Of a stretch of DNA of 64,000 nucleotides, positions 17,472 to 25,822 are shown piece after piece. Made by a program: the position numbers and the translations under genes. Source of the DNA: Saprospiraceae bacterium (GTDB lineage: Bacteria; Bacteroidota; Bacteroidia; Chitinophagales; Saprospiraceae); contig JANQLV010000006.1 in assembly GCA_028280415.1 (NCBI GenBank), positions 1 through 64,000 on the forward strand, given 5' to 3'. The notes under the pieces are model-generated. The model saw only the letters and a list, made by a program, of their open reading frames with translations, ran no database searches and was not told where the DNA came from. The stretch's first letter is position 1. Every line of letters begins with the position of its first letter.

Positions 17472-17504
17472 CCCATGGATGGTTTTTCTATTCCCATGAA
17501 TGGT
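17472..17504 (-). promoter_or_regulatory. Candidate LytTR operator A (direct repeat, 21-bp spacing)
   Basis: CCCATGGATGGT (17472-17483) and CCCATGAATGGT (17493-17504) are 12-bp direct repeats with one mismatch, 21 bp apart. Read on the minus strand they are ACCATTCA and ACCATCCA with a 13-bp spacer. This is the geometry of LytTR sites (compare the E. coli BtsR pattern of ACC-x-CTCA repeats separated by 13 bp). It lies ~96 bp upstream of the sensor-kinase gene. Confidence 0.6.
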
Positions 17505-17544
17505 ATTTGTAAGATACAAAATTACTGCTCATCGGGCATTATTA

Positions 17545-17573
17545 ACCATTGAAAGGTCATCTTTTTCCATCTA
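17545..17573 (+). promoter_or_regulatory. Candidate LytTR operator B (direct repeat, 21-bp spacing)
   Basis: ACCATTGA (17545-17552) and TCCATCTA (17566-17573) share CCAT and are exactly 21 bp apart, in the opposite orientation to operator A. The pair ends 33 bp before a TATTTTTG box, a position suited to activation of the efflux operon. Confidence 0.45.
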
Positions 17574-17589
17574 ATGAATATTCCAAATA

Positions 17590-17614
17590 CCTGAAATTCA
17601 GGCTCTTATTTTTG
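17590..17614 (+). promoter_or_regulatory. Palindrome plus -7 box upstream of the efflux operon
   Basis: CCTGAAATTCAGG (17590-17602) is a palindrome with 6-bp arms. It is followed by TATTTTTG (17607-17614), a match to TAnnTTTG. No TTG is found at -33, which fits an activator-dependent promoter. The 5' UTR would be about 60 nt. Confidence 0.45.
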
Positions 17615-17681
17615 ACGCAGGATTTTACAATTGAGTAGAAGAAAGTTGAACCATAGAAATTATTCAAAATATAAAATAACT

Positions 17682-19001
17682 ATGCGAATCAAATATTGGG
17701 ATGTTCTTTTAAAATTCCCTATTCTGTTTCTTTTTCTTGTCCTTGCCAATTTATCAAATGGTCAAAATTTGGATGAATACCTTGATCTGATAAAAAAGGG
17801 TAATATCATTCTCAACCAAAGTGAGCATCAAATCCGGTCTTCCAAACAAGATATTGCTTTGGCTAAAGCTGCATTATTGCCTTCCCTTGGAGCCGATTTC
17901 AACTATCAAAGAGATTTCACCAGAAGCTACCTGTTTATTAATGATGAAGAAACAGCTGCATTATTTGGTGACAGATTCAGAACAAATTTTAATAATAACC
18001 TGACACTGGATGTCATTGCCAGTCAATCACTTTATGCCCCGACAGCAAAGGCCACCTATCAACTGGCTATACTTGCCAAAGAACTCTCTAAACTTTCCCA
18101 CGATGATCTTTCCAAAGAAATGGTCCATCAGGGCGCACAGTTATTTTGGCAGGCCATTCTTACACGGGAAAGCCTTAAAGTACTGGAAGAGAATCAATCC
18201 CTGGCCCAGGCACAATGGCAGCAGATGAGCGATCTATTTGATGAAGGCTATGCGAGTGAATTACAAGTACGTCAATCCGAATCCTTTTATAAAAGAACTA
18301 TTCCCCAGCTTGAATCGGCCCGAAACACCTATGAAATACTGTTGAATGAATTAAAGGATTTAGCAAGCCTGCCACTTGACCACCCATTGGAACCGGAAGG
18401 TAAGATATCCATTTCCGATAGCGAAATGGCTTCTTATTTTCTTGCCGATACCAATTTATTGAATAATCCTCAATTAAAAATTCTTCATCAAAGATTATCC
18501 ATTGCAGATCAACAAATAAAGATTTCAAAAACTGCAAAATACCCTATCATCAAAGTAAACCTGGGCTATAATCTGAGCTCACAGGATGATGATTTATCTT
18601 TTGACAATAATATCAATTTGATTTATGGGCAAATTGGTATTCAAATGCCTTTTTATACGGGAGGAGCAACAAAAGCTCAAATTCAAAAAGATATAATCAA
18701 TAAAGAAAGTACCCAACTCGAAATCCAGCAAAAGGAACTATCCTTAAAAAAAGAGCTAAGAAATGCAAAGCTGAATTTTCAAAACGCTTTACAAAAGATA
18801 AAAGAGGAAAAGGAAGTCATTCAATTAAGTGAAAGGGAACTGGAAATTGCAGAAGAAGGGATAAAGCAGGGCCTTATTACACCTTTGGAACTTAAAGAAA
18901 TTCGACTTGGACTAACCGGAAGTAAGATGCGATTATTGACTGCCCACCTGGAATTGCGAATCGCCCGATTACAAATGGAAAGAATACTTGGTAGCAAATA
19001 A
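17682..19001 (+). CDS. TolC-family outer-membrane efflux channel
   Basis: The start at 17682 is chosen over an in-frame TTG at 17631 because it gives a normal signal peptide ending at LSNGQ; the product is 439 aa. The mature part has the two repeated long-helix/beta halves of the OEP family (for example LAKAALLPSLGADFNYQRD and ISKTAKYPIIKVNLGY, the family's repeated x-A-x-x-P-x-L-x motif). The trimeric channel spans outer membrane and periplasm and is the exit duct of RND pumps. It is the first gene of a three-gene operon with gaps of 24 and 21 bp. Confidence 0.92.
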   Translation: MRIKYWDVLLKFPILFLFLVLANLSNGQNLDEYLDLIKKGNIILNQSEHQIRSSKQDIALAKAALLPSLGADFNYQRDFTRSYLFINDEETAALFGDRFRTNFNNNLTLDVIASQSLYAPTAKATYQLAILAKELSKLSHDDLSKEMVHQGAQLFWQAILTRESLKVLEENQSLAQAQWQQMSDLFDEGYASELQVRQSESFYKRTIPQLESARNTYEILLNELKDLASLPLDHPLEPEGKISISDSEMASYFLADTNLLNNPQLKILHQRLSIADQQIKISKTAKYPIIKVNLGYNLSSQDDDLSFDNNINLIYGQIGIQMPFYTGGATKAQIQKDIINKESTQLEIQQKELSLKKELRNAKLNFQNALQKIKEEKEVIQLSERELEIAEEGIKQGLITPLELKEIRLGLTGSKMRLLTAHLELRIARLQMERILGSK

Positions 19002-19025
19002 AAAGCCACCTTAAAAATAAATAAA

Positions 19026-20075
19026 ATGAAATCAATCAAATTATTCATAGTCCTTTTAATAAGCAGCTCTTTATTCCTTGCTTGCGGTTATAGTTCAGAA
19101 ACAAATGCTGTTATAACAAAAGAGGAACCAGTGATTAAGGTAAAATCCACGAAGGTGGAAACCAAAGATATTCCGATTTATAGCACTTATTTTGGAGAAG
19201 TGAAATTTAACCAAAGTGTTACCTTGCTTGCTGAGACGACTGGTGAGGCCAAAAAACTTCGACTTAAAGCAGGACAAAGTATCAGAGCAGGACAAACCTT
19301 ATTAAGCTATCCCCGAAAAGACGATAATATTGCCATTGAAAACAAACAAATTGAGCAAGCACAAATTTCCCTCAGCGAATTAAAGGTCAATTATCAAAGA
19401 CAAAAAAAGCTGTTTGAAAAAGGTGCAGTCAATCGAGTATCGGTTGAAGAACTGGAAAACCAGATAAAAGTAACAGAAAACAGCATTGAACAACTGCGCT
19501 TAGGGGTAGAAAAAATACATACGGTTAAAGCACCTTTTAGTGGGATACTGACGGAAGTGCATATTGAGGAAGGACAGCAATTGGCCTATGGAATGCCCCT
19601 GTTCACGATTGCCAAGACTGCTAAAACCGAAGTAGAGTTTTTTGTATTACCAAAAGATTTTAATGCGATTACAATTGGAAAAGTCATCGAAATCCTTGAT
19701 GGGCAACAAAGCATTAGCGGTAGAATATCTGAAAAAGCCACACAGGTAGACCCCATGAGAAAAGCAATAAGAGTAGTAGCCACATTTGATCAATCGGCTC
19801 AACAACTCTTAGTAGGCAGTACGGTTGAATTAAGGTTGTTAAAAGAAACACTTAAAAATGTTCTGGTCATACCTGAAGAAACCCTGACCCAGCAAGGAAA
19901 GTCCTATTACGTCTATACCGTCCAGGAAGGAAAAGCGATAAAACAAAAAATACAAATTGCCCAAAGGATAGACCTGGATGTAGTTGTAAAAGAAGGTCTT
20001 CAAAAAGGCGATGAACTAATTACAGTGGGGATGAATAAGTTGAAAAACAACACTGCCATTGAAATAATCCAATAG
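19026..20075 (+). CDS. RND efflux periplasmic adaptor lipoprotein
   Basis: A 349-aa membrane-fusion protein. The signal ends in a lipobox at Cys20 (LFLAC), so it is lipid-anchored. A lipoyl-like half (about 60-95), a short alpha hairpin (about 100-150, IEQAQISLSELKVNYQRQKKLFEKGAV), the second lipoyl half (VKAPFSGILTEVHIEEGQQL) and beta-barrel plus membrane-proximal domains follow in the usual HlyD/AcrA order. It links the inner-membrane pump encoded next to the TolC channel encoded before it. Confidence 0.92.
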   Translation: MKSIKLFIVLLISSSLFLACGYSSETNAVITKEEPVIKVKSTKVETKDIPIYSTYFGEVKFNQSVTLLAETTGEAKKLRLKAGQSIRAGQTLLSYPRKDDNIAIENKQIEQAQISLSELKVNYQRQKKLFEKGAVNRVSVEELENQIKVTENSIEQLRLGVEKIHTVKAPFSGILTEVHIEEGQQLAYGMPLFTIAKTAKTEVEFFVLPKDFNAITIGKVIEILDGQQSISGRISEKATQVDPMRKAIRVVATFDQSAQQLLVGSTVELRLLKETLKNVLVIPEETLTQQGKSYYVYTVQEGKAIKQKIQIAQRIDLDVVVKEGLQKGDELITVGMNKLKNNTAIEIIQ

Positions 20076-20096
20076 CAAAATTTAAAAATCACAGGC

Positions 20097-23000
20097 ATGA
20101 AGATTACAGAATTTGCGGTCAATCGTCCCGTCACCACTTCGATGTTGTTTTTGGCTCTGGTCATTTTTGGATTGCTTGCCTATACCCGTTTGGCAGTTAA
20201 TCTGATGCCGGATGTTAAATATCCGGCGCTGACTATCACCACTGTACATTATGGTGCAACACCGGAAGAAATTGAAAGCGAGATTACGGATAAGATCGAA
20301 AAAGAAGTTACTACCCTGGGAGGGCTAAAACAAATAAGGTCATTTTCCATGCCGGATGTTTCTGCTGTTGTGGTTGAATTTGACCTCTCCAAAAACCTGG
20401 ACAAGGCATTGGAAGAAGTAAAGTCCAAACTCGATCTTGTTATCCCATATCTTCCCAAAGAAGTTGAAAGACCTCTTGTTCAGGCCTTTAGTTTTACGGA
20501 CTACCCCATTTTGGATTTGGTGGTTTCAGGAAACTTGCCCAGCAGCGAGTTATATGATCAAGTGGAGCAGAAAATAAAAGATCGTCTTTTGCAAATTGAT
20601 GGGGTTTCCAAAATCGATATAGAGGGTGGTGAAATTCGGGAAATCAGGATATTGGCAGATAAGCGTACGATGTATGAAGTACAAAGCAATTTAACTGATT
20701 TGTCCGCTTACCTGGACCTGAGCAATGTTAAGTTGTCAGGAGGTAAGTTCAGTAATCGGCATCGAACTTTCAAAGTAGAAACAGAACAGCAATTCAGGTC
20801 CATTGATGATATTCGGGAAACCTATGTACCTACTATAAGCGGTATCCGTCGGATCAGCGATTTTGCGCAAGTGGTAGATACGGTCAAGAGCATCCAATCC
20901 GGAGCCCTGTTTTTCGATGTTGCCAATCAAAAAAAATACGACAATATCGTAAGCATTGGGATCTTGAAAAAATCAAAAGCCAATGAGGTTAAAGTGACCA
21001 AAGAAGTCAAAGCTTTAATTCCCGAACTACAAGCGGAATTACCCGAAGGGGTCAGCATTAATATCCCTTTTGACAATTCCGAATATACCCAAAGCGCTGT
21101 GGATGATGCCTTGATGAATGTCATTTTAGGTATCCTTTTCACTGGAATTATTCTGTTCTTTTTTTTAAATGATATTCGTACCACGCTCATTGTAAGTATT
21201 ACGGTACCCGTTTCCCTGATCGGGACTTTTATGGCCATCCGGCTATTTGATGGTTCATTGAATATGATGACGCTGATGAGTTTTTCGGTAGCCATCGGTG
21301 CATTAATTTCCAATTCAATAGTGGTCATCGAAAATATTATTCGCTTGCGGAAAGATGGAATGGAGCTTAAAAAAGCAGCCGTTCAGGGTACAAGGGAAGT
21401 GATGATGGCGGTTATTGCTTCAACAGGAACAAATCTAGTGGTCTTCCTCCCAATTGCTGCCATGACTTCTTTAACGGGTGCCTTTTTTAAAGAATATGCC
21501 CTGACCATTTCTGCAGCCACCATTTTTTCGCTCATTGTATCTTTTACCTTGACCCCGATGCTGACCAGTATCTTGTTGAAAAAAGAAAACAAGCCATCCT
21601 GGTTGTCGAGGGTCATGGCTCGATTTTTTGAACGATTGGAAGTGTTATATGAGAGCTCCCTCGCTAAGTTGATTTCCAAAAAAAGATACCCTGTCTTTTT
21701 ATTCCTAAGCATGTTCGTCGTTTTTGTTATGACCGCAAGCCTTTTACCTGAGATAGGAATTGAGATGGAACCGCAAGAAGATAATGGCAATGTAAACATT
21801 GAAATGGAAATGCCATCCGGCAGTACACTTGCAAGCACCGGGGAAATGCTCAAATTGGTGGAAGAAAAAGTAAGTGCTCATCAGGAAGTAATTGCTATGT
21901 TGAGTATTCTGGGTTCAAAAGATGGTACCAGCTCCGGAAGCAATTTAGCCAGTGCTTCTTTAAAACTAAACCCTAAAAGGGAAAGGAATATTTCAAATGT
22001 TGCTTTTGCAGAAATGCTTTCAAAAGAACTGGAAGCGATTCCCGAAATCAAAGCCAATGTCTCCACCTCAGATTCCGATTCAGGTGCTCCCATTGAATTT
22101 GCATTACAATCCGATAAGTCTGATGAATTGATTACAGCCAATGAAATGGTCCAGGAAAAGCTATCGGAGATTGATGGTTTACTGAATTATCAATCGAGTT
22201 ATCGCAAAGGGAATCCTGTTATCAGCCTGGAGCCCAAAAAAAGAGAACTGGCAGAGTTGGGTTTAAGTGCTTACGACTTGGCCAGTATTATACGAAGTTC
22301 AGTGAAAGGCATTAAGGCATCTGTATTGAAGGAAAAAGGAAGGGAATATGATATCACAATGAGTTATGTAGGCAATCAGGTTAACTCCATAGAAAAGATA
22401 AAGCAACTACCTGTCTTCACTTCAGCAGGTGTTTTTCTGGTAGAACAATTAATGGATGTAAGTTATAGAACTTCCCAGGCACAAATCCTTCATTTGGACA
22501 AAGAAAAAACAATTGAGTTTTCTGCCAATCCTGCACCTAATGTAGTCACGGGCGATGTAACGGGAAAGATCGAACAAGCCATTGCCGATATCAATTTGCC
22601 TCCTTCCGTTTCTTTCAAATGGGCCGGTAATATCAAAGAGTTACAGGAAACGACCAGGGATATGATAATCACCTTTGCTATTGCCCTGTTGTTGATGTAC
22701 ATGCTCTTATCTTCCCTCTTGGAAAATGTATGGCAGCCCATTATAATTTTCACTACTGTGCCAATGGCAATGATCGGAGTTTTTCTTTTCATGTATTTCG
22801 GGGGGCATACTATGAATATTATGTCCATCATGGCCATTGTGACCTTGCTCGGTTTAGTAGTCAATGATGATATTTTGATACATGATTACACCGAGCAGTT
22901 GAAGCAAAAGGGTATGCAGAAGCGAGAGGCTACCCTATTGGCAGGAAAAAGAAAAATGAAGACCGTGATCATGACGACTGTCGCTATCATCGTAGGTATG

Positions 23001-23162
23001 TTGCCCAACGCTTTGGGCTTTGGAGATGCAGGAGCAGAATATAGAACACCTATGGCAATTGTAACGATCGGCGGGATGATCACTTCAACTATTCTGACAC
23101 TATATCTTATTCCTTCATTGTTTTTTATTCTTGGCAATAAAAAGAAGAAAAAGGAAGCATAA
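20097..23162 (+). CDS. RND-family efflux pump (AcrB-like) with altered proton-relay residues
   Basis: The 1021-aa product has the usual duplicated RND layout: TM1 (VNRPVTTSMLFLALVIFGLLAY), a large periplasmic domain, TM2-7, a second periplasmic domain and TM8-12. Together with the TolC and adaptor genes it forms a full tripartite pump. By alignment from memory to AcrB, the TM4 aspartate pair (GLLVDD) reads GALISN here (Ser405, Asn406), while TM10, where AcrB has GLSAKNA, reads GLVVNDD (Asn923, Asp924, Asp925). The acidic residues thus sit in TM10 rather than TM4. The substrate is unknown; drugs, lipids or metabolites are all possible. Regulation by the adjacent LytTR pair is likely. Confidence 0.92.
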   Translation: MKITEFAVNRPVTTSMLFLALVIFGLLAYTRLAVNLMPDVKYPALTITTVHYGATPEEIESEITDKIEKEVTTLGGLKQIRSFSMPDVSAVVVEFDLSKNLDKALEEVKSKLDLVIPYLPKEVERPLVQAFSFTDYPILDLVVSGNLPSSELYDQVEQKIKDRLLQIDGVSKIDIEGGEIREIRILADKRTMYEVQSNLTDLSAYLDLSNVKLSGGKFSNRHRTFKVETEQQFRSIDDIRETYVPTISGIRRISDFAQVVDTVKSIQSGALFFDVANQKKYDNIVSIGILKKSKANEVKVTKEVKALIPELQAELPEGVSINIPFDNSEYTQSAVDDALMNVILGILFTGIILFFFLNDIRTTLIVSITVPVSLIGTFMAIRLFDGSLNMMTLMSFSVAIGALISNSIVVIENIIRLRKDGMELKKAAVQGTREVMMAVIASTGTNLVVFLPIAAMTSLTGAFFKEYALTISAATIFSLIVSFTLTPMLTSILLKKENKPSWLSRVMARFFERLEVLYESSLAKLISKKRYPVFLFLSMFVVFVMTASLLPEIGIEMEPQEDNGNVNIEMEMPSGSTLASTGEMLKLVEEKVSAHQEVIAMLSILGSKDGTSSGSNLASASLKLNPKRERNISNVAFAEMLSKELEAIPEIKANVSTSDSDSGAPIEFALQSDKSDELITANEMVQEKLSEIDGLLNYQSSYRKGNPVISLEPKKRELAELGLSAYDLASIIRSSVKGIKASVLKEKGREYDITMSYVGNQVNSIEKIKQLPVFTSAGVFLVEQLMDVSYRTSQAQILHLDKEKTIEFSANPAPNVVTGDVTGKIEQAIADINLPPSVSFKWAGNIKELQETTRDMIITFAIALLLMYMLLSSLLENVWQPIIIFTTVPMAMIGVFLFMYFGGHTMNIMSIMAIVTLLGLVVNDDILIHDYTEQLKQKGMQKREATLLAGKRKMKTVIMTTVAIIVGMLPNALGFGDAGAEYRTPMAIVTIGGMITSTILTLYLIPSLFFILGNKKKKKEA

Positions 23163-23324
23163 TATTTAAGTGAAAGCCTGTTTGGGATTTAGTAATTGAC
23201 TGCAAATGTTCCCTCACAAGGGAATAGCTACCATCTGTAGGTCAGTTATCGCAATTGAATGAGTATCTCGATTTTATTAATATCAATCCAATAATTTTGG
23301 AGTATCAATTCAAAAAAAATAATT

Positions 23325-23786
23325 ATGAAGTATCTAAAATTAAGTTTCTTTTTCCTTTCATTTTTTATAATAAGTTCTTTAAGCGCACAAAGCGCAACAG
23401 ACATCATTGGAAAATGGCATAACGAAGATGAAGAAGGCATTACCAAATGTTATTTTTTTAAGCACAAAGGGGATCTATTTGGATTAGTGTATTATTACAA
23501 AGGTGAAGGGGAAGAATTTTCACTTGAAAAAGAATTAAAGGAATACGAGATTGAAAAAATTGAAGACCTGTCGAGTGAAGACATCTTTAAATATTTCAAT
23601 GAGTACGTTTGGTTTAAGAATTTTAAAAAAAATGGGAATGAATGGAGCGGAAAATTTGATTATATCGAAAAGGGAGAAACTTCAACTTACCAATCTACAC
23701 TAAAATCAATCAACAAGAACGAATTAAAAGTGAGTTTCAAATATTGGGGTGTTTGGGATTCTGATATTTGGAAACCAGTTTTATAA
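23325..23786 (+). CDS. Secreted DUF2147-like protein
   Basis: A 153-aa protein with a clear signal peptide (1-21, SLSAQ). The mature part follows the DUF2147 pattern: an opening GKWHNEDEEGITKCYFF, a middle WFKNFKKNGNEWSGKFDY, and a C-terminal ELKVSFKYWGVWDSDIWKPV. The family is small, periplasmic or secreted, and of unknown function. The usual GY-x-G segment is replaced by KYWGVW. Gene spacing on both sides exceeds 100 bp, so it is probably monocistronic. Confidence 0.7.
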   Translation: MKYLKLSFFFLSFFIISSLSAQSATDIIGKWHNEDEEGITKCYFFKHKGDLFGLVYYYKGEGEEFSLEKELKEYEIEKIEDLSSEDIFKYFNEYVWFKNFKKNGNEWSGKFDYIEKGETSTYQSTLKSINKNELKVSFKYWGVWDSDIWKPVL

Positions 23787-23888
23787 AAAGAATTTTTAAA
23801 CGAATCCAAAAAGCCCGTATGTTTTCTTCTTTGCCTTGCAGGAGGCCATTCTCAGAAGTGCTAAGTAATTACCAATAAAAAATAAAGT

Positions 23889-24743
23889 ATGGAAGAAATA
23901 GTAAAACAAATGGAAGATAATATAGGTCTGATTATCTATATCATGCTAGGCTTCGCTCTGATTCTGGCTGTTGTTGAGTTCTTTTATGAATTGTATAAGA
24001 GAAAAATCAACAAATGGCGGCTAGGAGAAATGTGGGCCAGTTTCGGTGTTTTCATTATTGCCCAACTCTTGGAAAAAACATCCACCTTAATATTTGCAGG
24101 GGCATTTATTTTCGTTGGTGAGTATATCCCCTGGCAGATTCCTGTGAATATCTGGACAACATTAATCTGCCTCATTTTGGTAGATTTAATCTACTACTGG
24201 GAGCATGTAATAGAGCATAAAGTAAGGATTTTGTGGAGCTATCACAGCATTCACCACAGTTCACCGATTTACAATTATACCACGGCCATGCGGGTTTCAT
24301 TTATAGACAGTTTCATCACCTGGGTGTTTTATCTTCCCTTAGTTATTATTGGCTTTCACTCCTACATCGTCTTGCTTTGTTTCTTTTTGGTATTGTCTTA
24401 CCAATTTTGGCTGCACACAGAAATTATTGGCAAATTAGGTTGGTTTGAAAAAATATTCATGACCCCATCCCAACACCGGGTACATCATGGTACGGATAAA
24501 ATGTATCTCGATAAAAACTTTGGTGCCCTATTCTCTATATGGGACAGGATGTTTGGCACTTATCAGGAGGAAATGCATAAACCTACCTACGGAATTACCA
24601 AACCCATTAATACCATCAATCCTATCAAAGTACATTTAGTAGAATACATTGACATTTTCAGGGATATACGAAAAGCCAAAAGTTTAAAAGAAGCATGGAA
24701 CTATATAGTAAAGCCACCGGGCTGGAAACCAGAAAATAAATAA
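23889..24743 (+). CDS. Sterol desaturase / fatty-acid hydroxylase family membrane enzyme
   Basis: The 284-aa integral membrane protein has four to five hydrophobic segments and the complete histidine clusters of the family: WEHVIEH (His106, His110), SYHSIHHSS (His119, His122, His123), then HTEIIGK and HRVHHG further on. These bind a di-iron centre that hydroxylates or desaturates lipid chains using O2. The substrate in Bacteroidota could be a fatty acid, a sphingolipid precursor or a carotenoid. It is followed after only 9 bp by an ABC-type membrane protein, so the two are probably co-expressed. Confidence 0.9.
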   Translation: MEEIVKQMEDNIGLIIYIMLGFALILAVVEFFYELYKRKINKWRLGEMWASFGVFIIAQLLEKTSTLIFAGAFIFVGEYIPWQIPVNIWTTLICLILVDLIYYWEHVIEHKVRILWSYHSIHHSSPIYNYTTAMRVSFIDSFITWVFYLPLVIIGFHSYIVLLCFFLVLSYQFWLHTEIIGKLGWFEKIFMTPSQHRVHHGTDKMYLDKNFGALFSIWDRMFGTYQEEMHKPTYGITKPINTINPIKVHLVEYIDIFRDIRKAKSLKEAWNYIVKPPGWKPENK

Positions 24744-24752
24744 TCAAAACAG

Positions 24753-25583
24753 ATGAAACTAAAAGCTGTTTTTAAAAAATATAGCCTAAAACTCGGCTTC
24801 ACCCTTTTCTTAATTTTATTAGAAGCTGCGCTTGCCATTTTGTTTCCTTTGTTCATTGGCTATGCCATTGATAGCGCCATTAATGGAAGCCATTATGGAG
24901 CCATACAGTTAGGCTTACTTGGTGTAGCCGCCCTCCTGGTGGGGGTTGGAAGACGGGTATTTGATTCCCGCTTTTATGCCAAAATCTATCAAAGTATTGG
25001 CACAAGCGCCATTTCTAAAATGGAAGACAATGTTTCCTCTAAAAAGTCTGCTCGCCTGGGCATGCTTAGGGAGTTTATTGAATTTCTGGAAAATGCACTG
25101 CCCGAATTGATAAGCAATATTATCGGACTGATTGGAGTAATCGCGATTATTGCCACGCTAAACCTTAATGTCTTCTATGGCAGTTTGATTGTTACCATTA
25201 TAATTTTTTTGATATACTGGTTGACCAGCTCGAAAACTATCAAACTCAACAAATTATCTAATGATGAATTTGAAAAGCAAGTAGATGTCATCTCAAAAAA
25301 TGATGAACAAGAATTGAATCTTCATTTAAAAGAAATGATGAAATGGAACATCAAATTATCTGATTTGGAAGCCATTAATTTTTCTATTTCCTGGATGGTC
25401 ATGATTGCCTTCCTTGTCGCCTCAATAATTATTTCTGTAAGTGACGGCATTGTAAAATATGGTGCTTTATTTTCATTGATAATGTACGTTTTTCAGTATA
25501 TGGAAAATGTGATTAATTTACCCCTGTTCTATCAAAACTGGTTGAGACTAAAGGAAATAAAAGAAAGATTGGAGGAAGTTTAG
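24753..25583 (+). CDS. Six-helix ABC-transporter membrane domain without ATPase
   Basis: A 276-aa protein with six hydrophobic segments arranged as in the type I ABC exporter membrane domain (compare the stand-alone ABC_membrane_3 family). It begins with KYSLKLGFTLFLILLEAALA and includes the GRRVFDSRFYAKIYQSIG coupling region. It stops after TM6 and the IKERLEEV helix, exactly where an exporter would run into its nucleotide-binding domain. No Walker A, LSGGQ or Walker B follows in any frame. Stand-alone versions are known; their mode of action is not. It is co-directional with the hydroxylase gene (9-bp gap). Confidence 0.8.
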   Translation: MKLKAVFKKYSLKLGFTLFLILLEAALAILFPLFIGYAIDSAINGSHYGAIQLGLLGVAALLVGVGRRVFDSRFYAKIYQSIGTSAISKMEDNVSSKKSARLGMLREFIEFLENALPELISNIIGLIGVIAIIATLNLNVFYGSLIVTIIIFLIYWLTSSKTIKLNKLSNDEFEKQVDVISKNDEQELNLHLKEMMKWNIKLSDLEAINFSISWMVMIAFLVASIIISVSDGIVKYGALFSLIMYVFQYMENVINLPLFYQNWLRLKEIKERLEEV

Positions 25584-25766
25584 AATAGAAAACAAGGTTT
25601 ACTGCTGAATAAAGTAGTTAATCGCCACAATACTGCTGTTTATTCCAATCGCCACCTTCTTTTATCCTTTAATGTAAACCATTCATAGGTGATTCCCTGC
25701 ATCTGAATGAGTATTTCCCTTTAGCGCTGCCTTTTCCCATACTTTTGAGAATGTCTTTTTGTACTT

Positions 25767-25789
25767 AGAGATGCTAAGGCAGCATCTCT
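25767..25789 (+). other. Perfect 9-bp hairpin
   Basis: AGAGATGCT and AGCATCTCT enclose a 5-nt loop, 34 bp before the cytochrome/monooxygenase-like gene. The T run after it is poor. It may be a terminator of the preceding operon or a 5'-UTR structure. Confidence 0.45.
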
Positions 25790-25822
25790 TAATTCTCCTA
25801 ATTCAACTTAAATGATGCACAA

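Noticed and set aside
21383..21853. Long antisense ORF inside the RND pump gene (and others at 20927-21328 and 22490-22864)
   Set aside because: These are shadows of a well-supported coding frame; their composition mirrors the hydrophobic codons of the pump.
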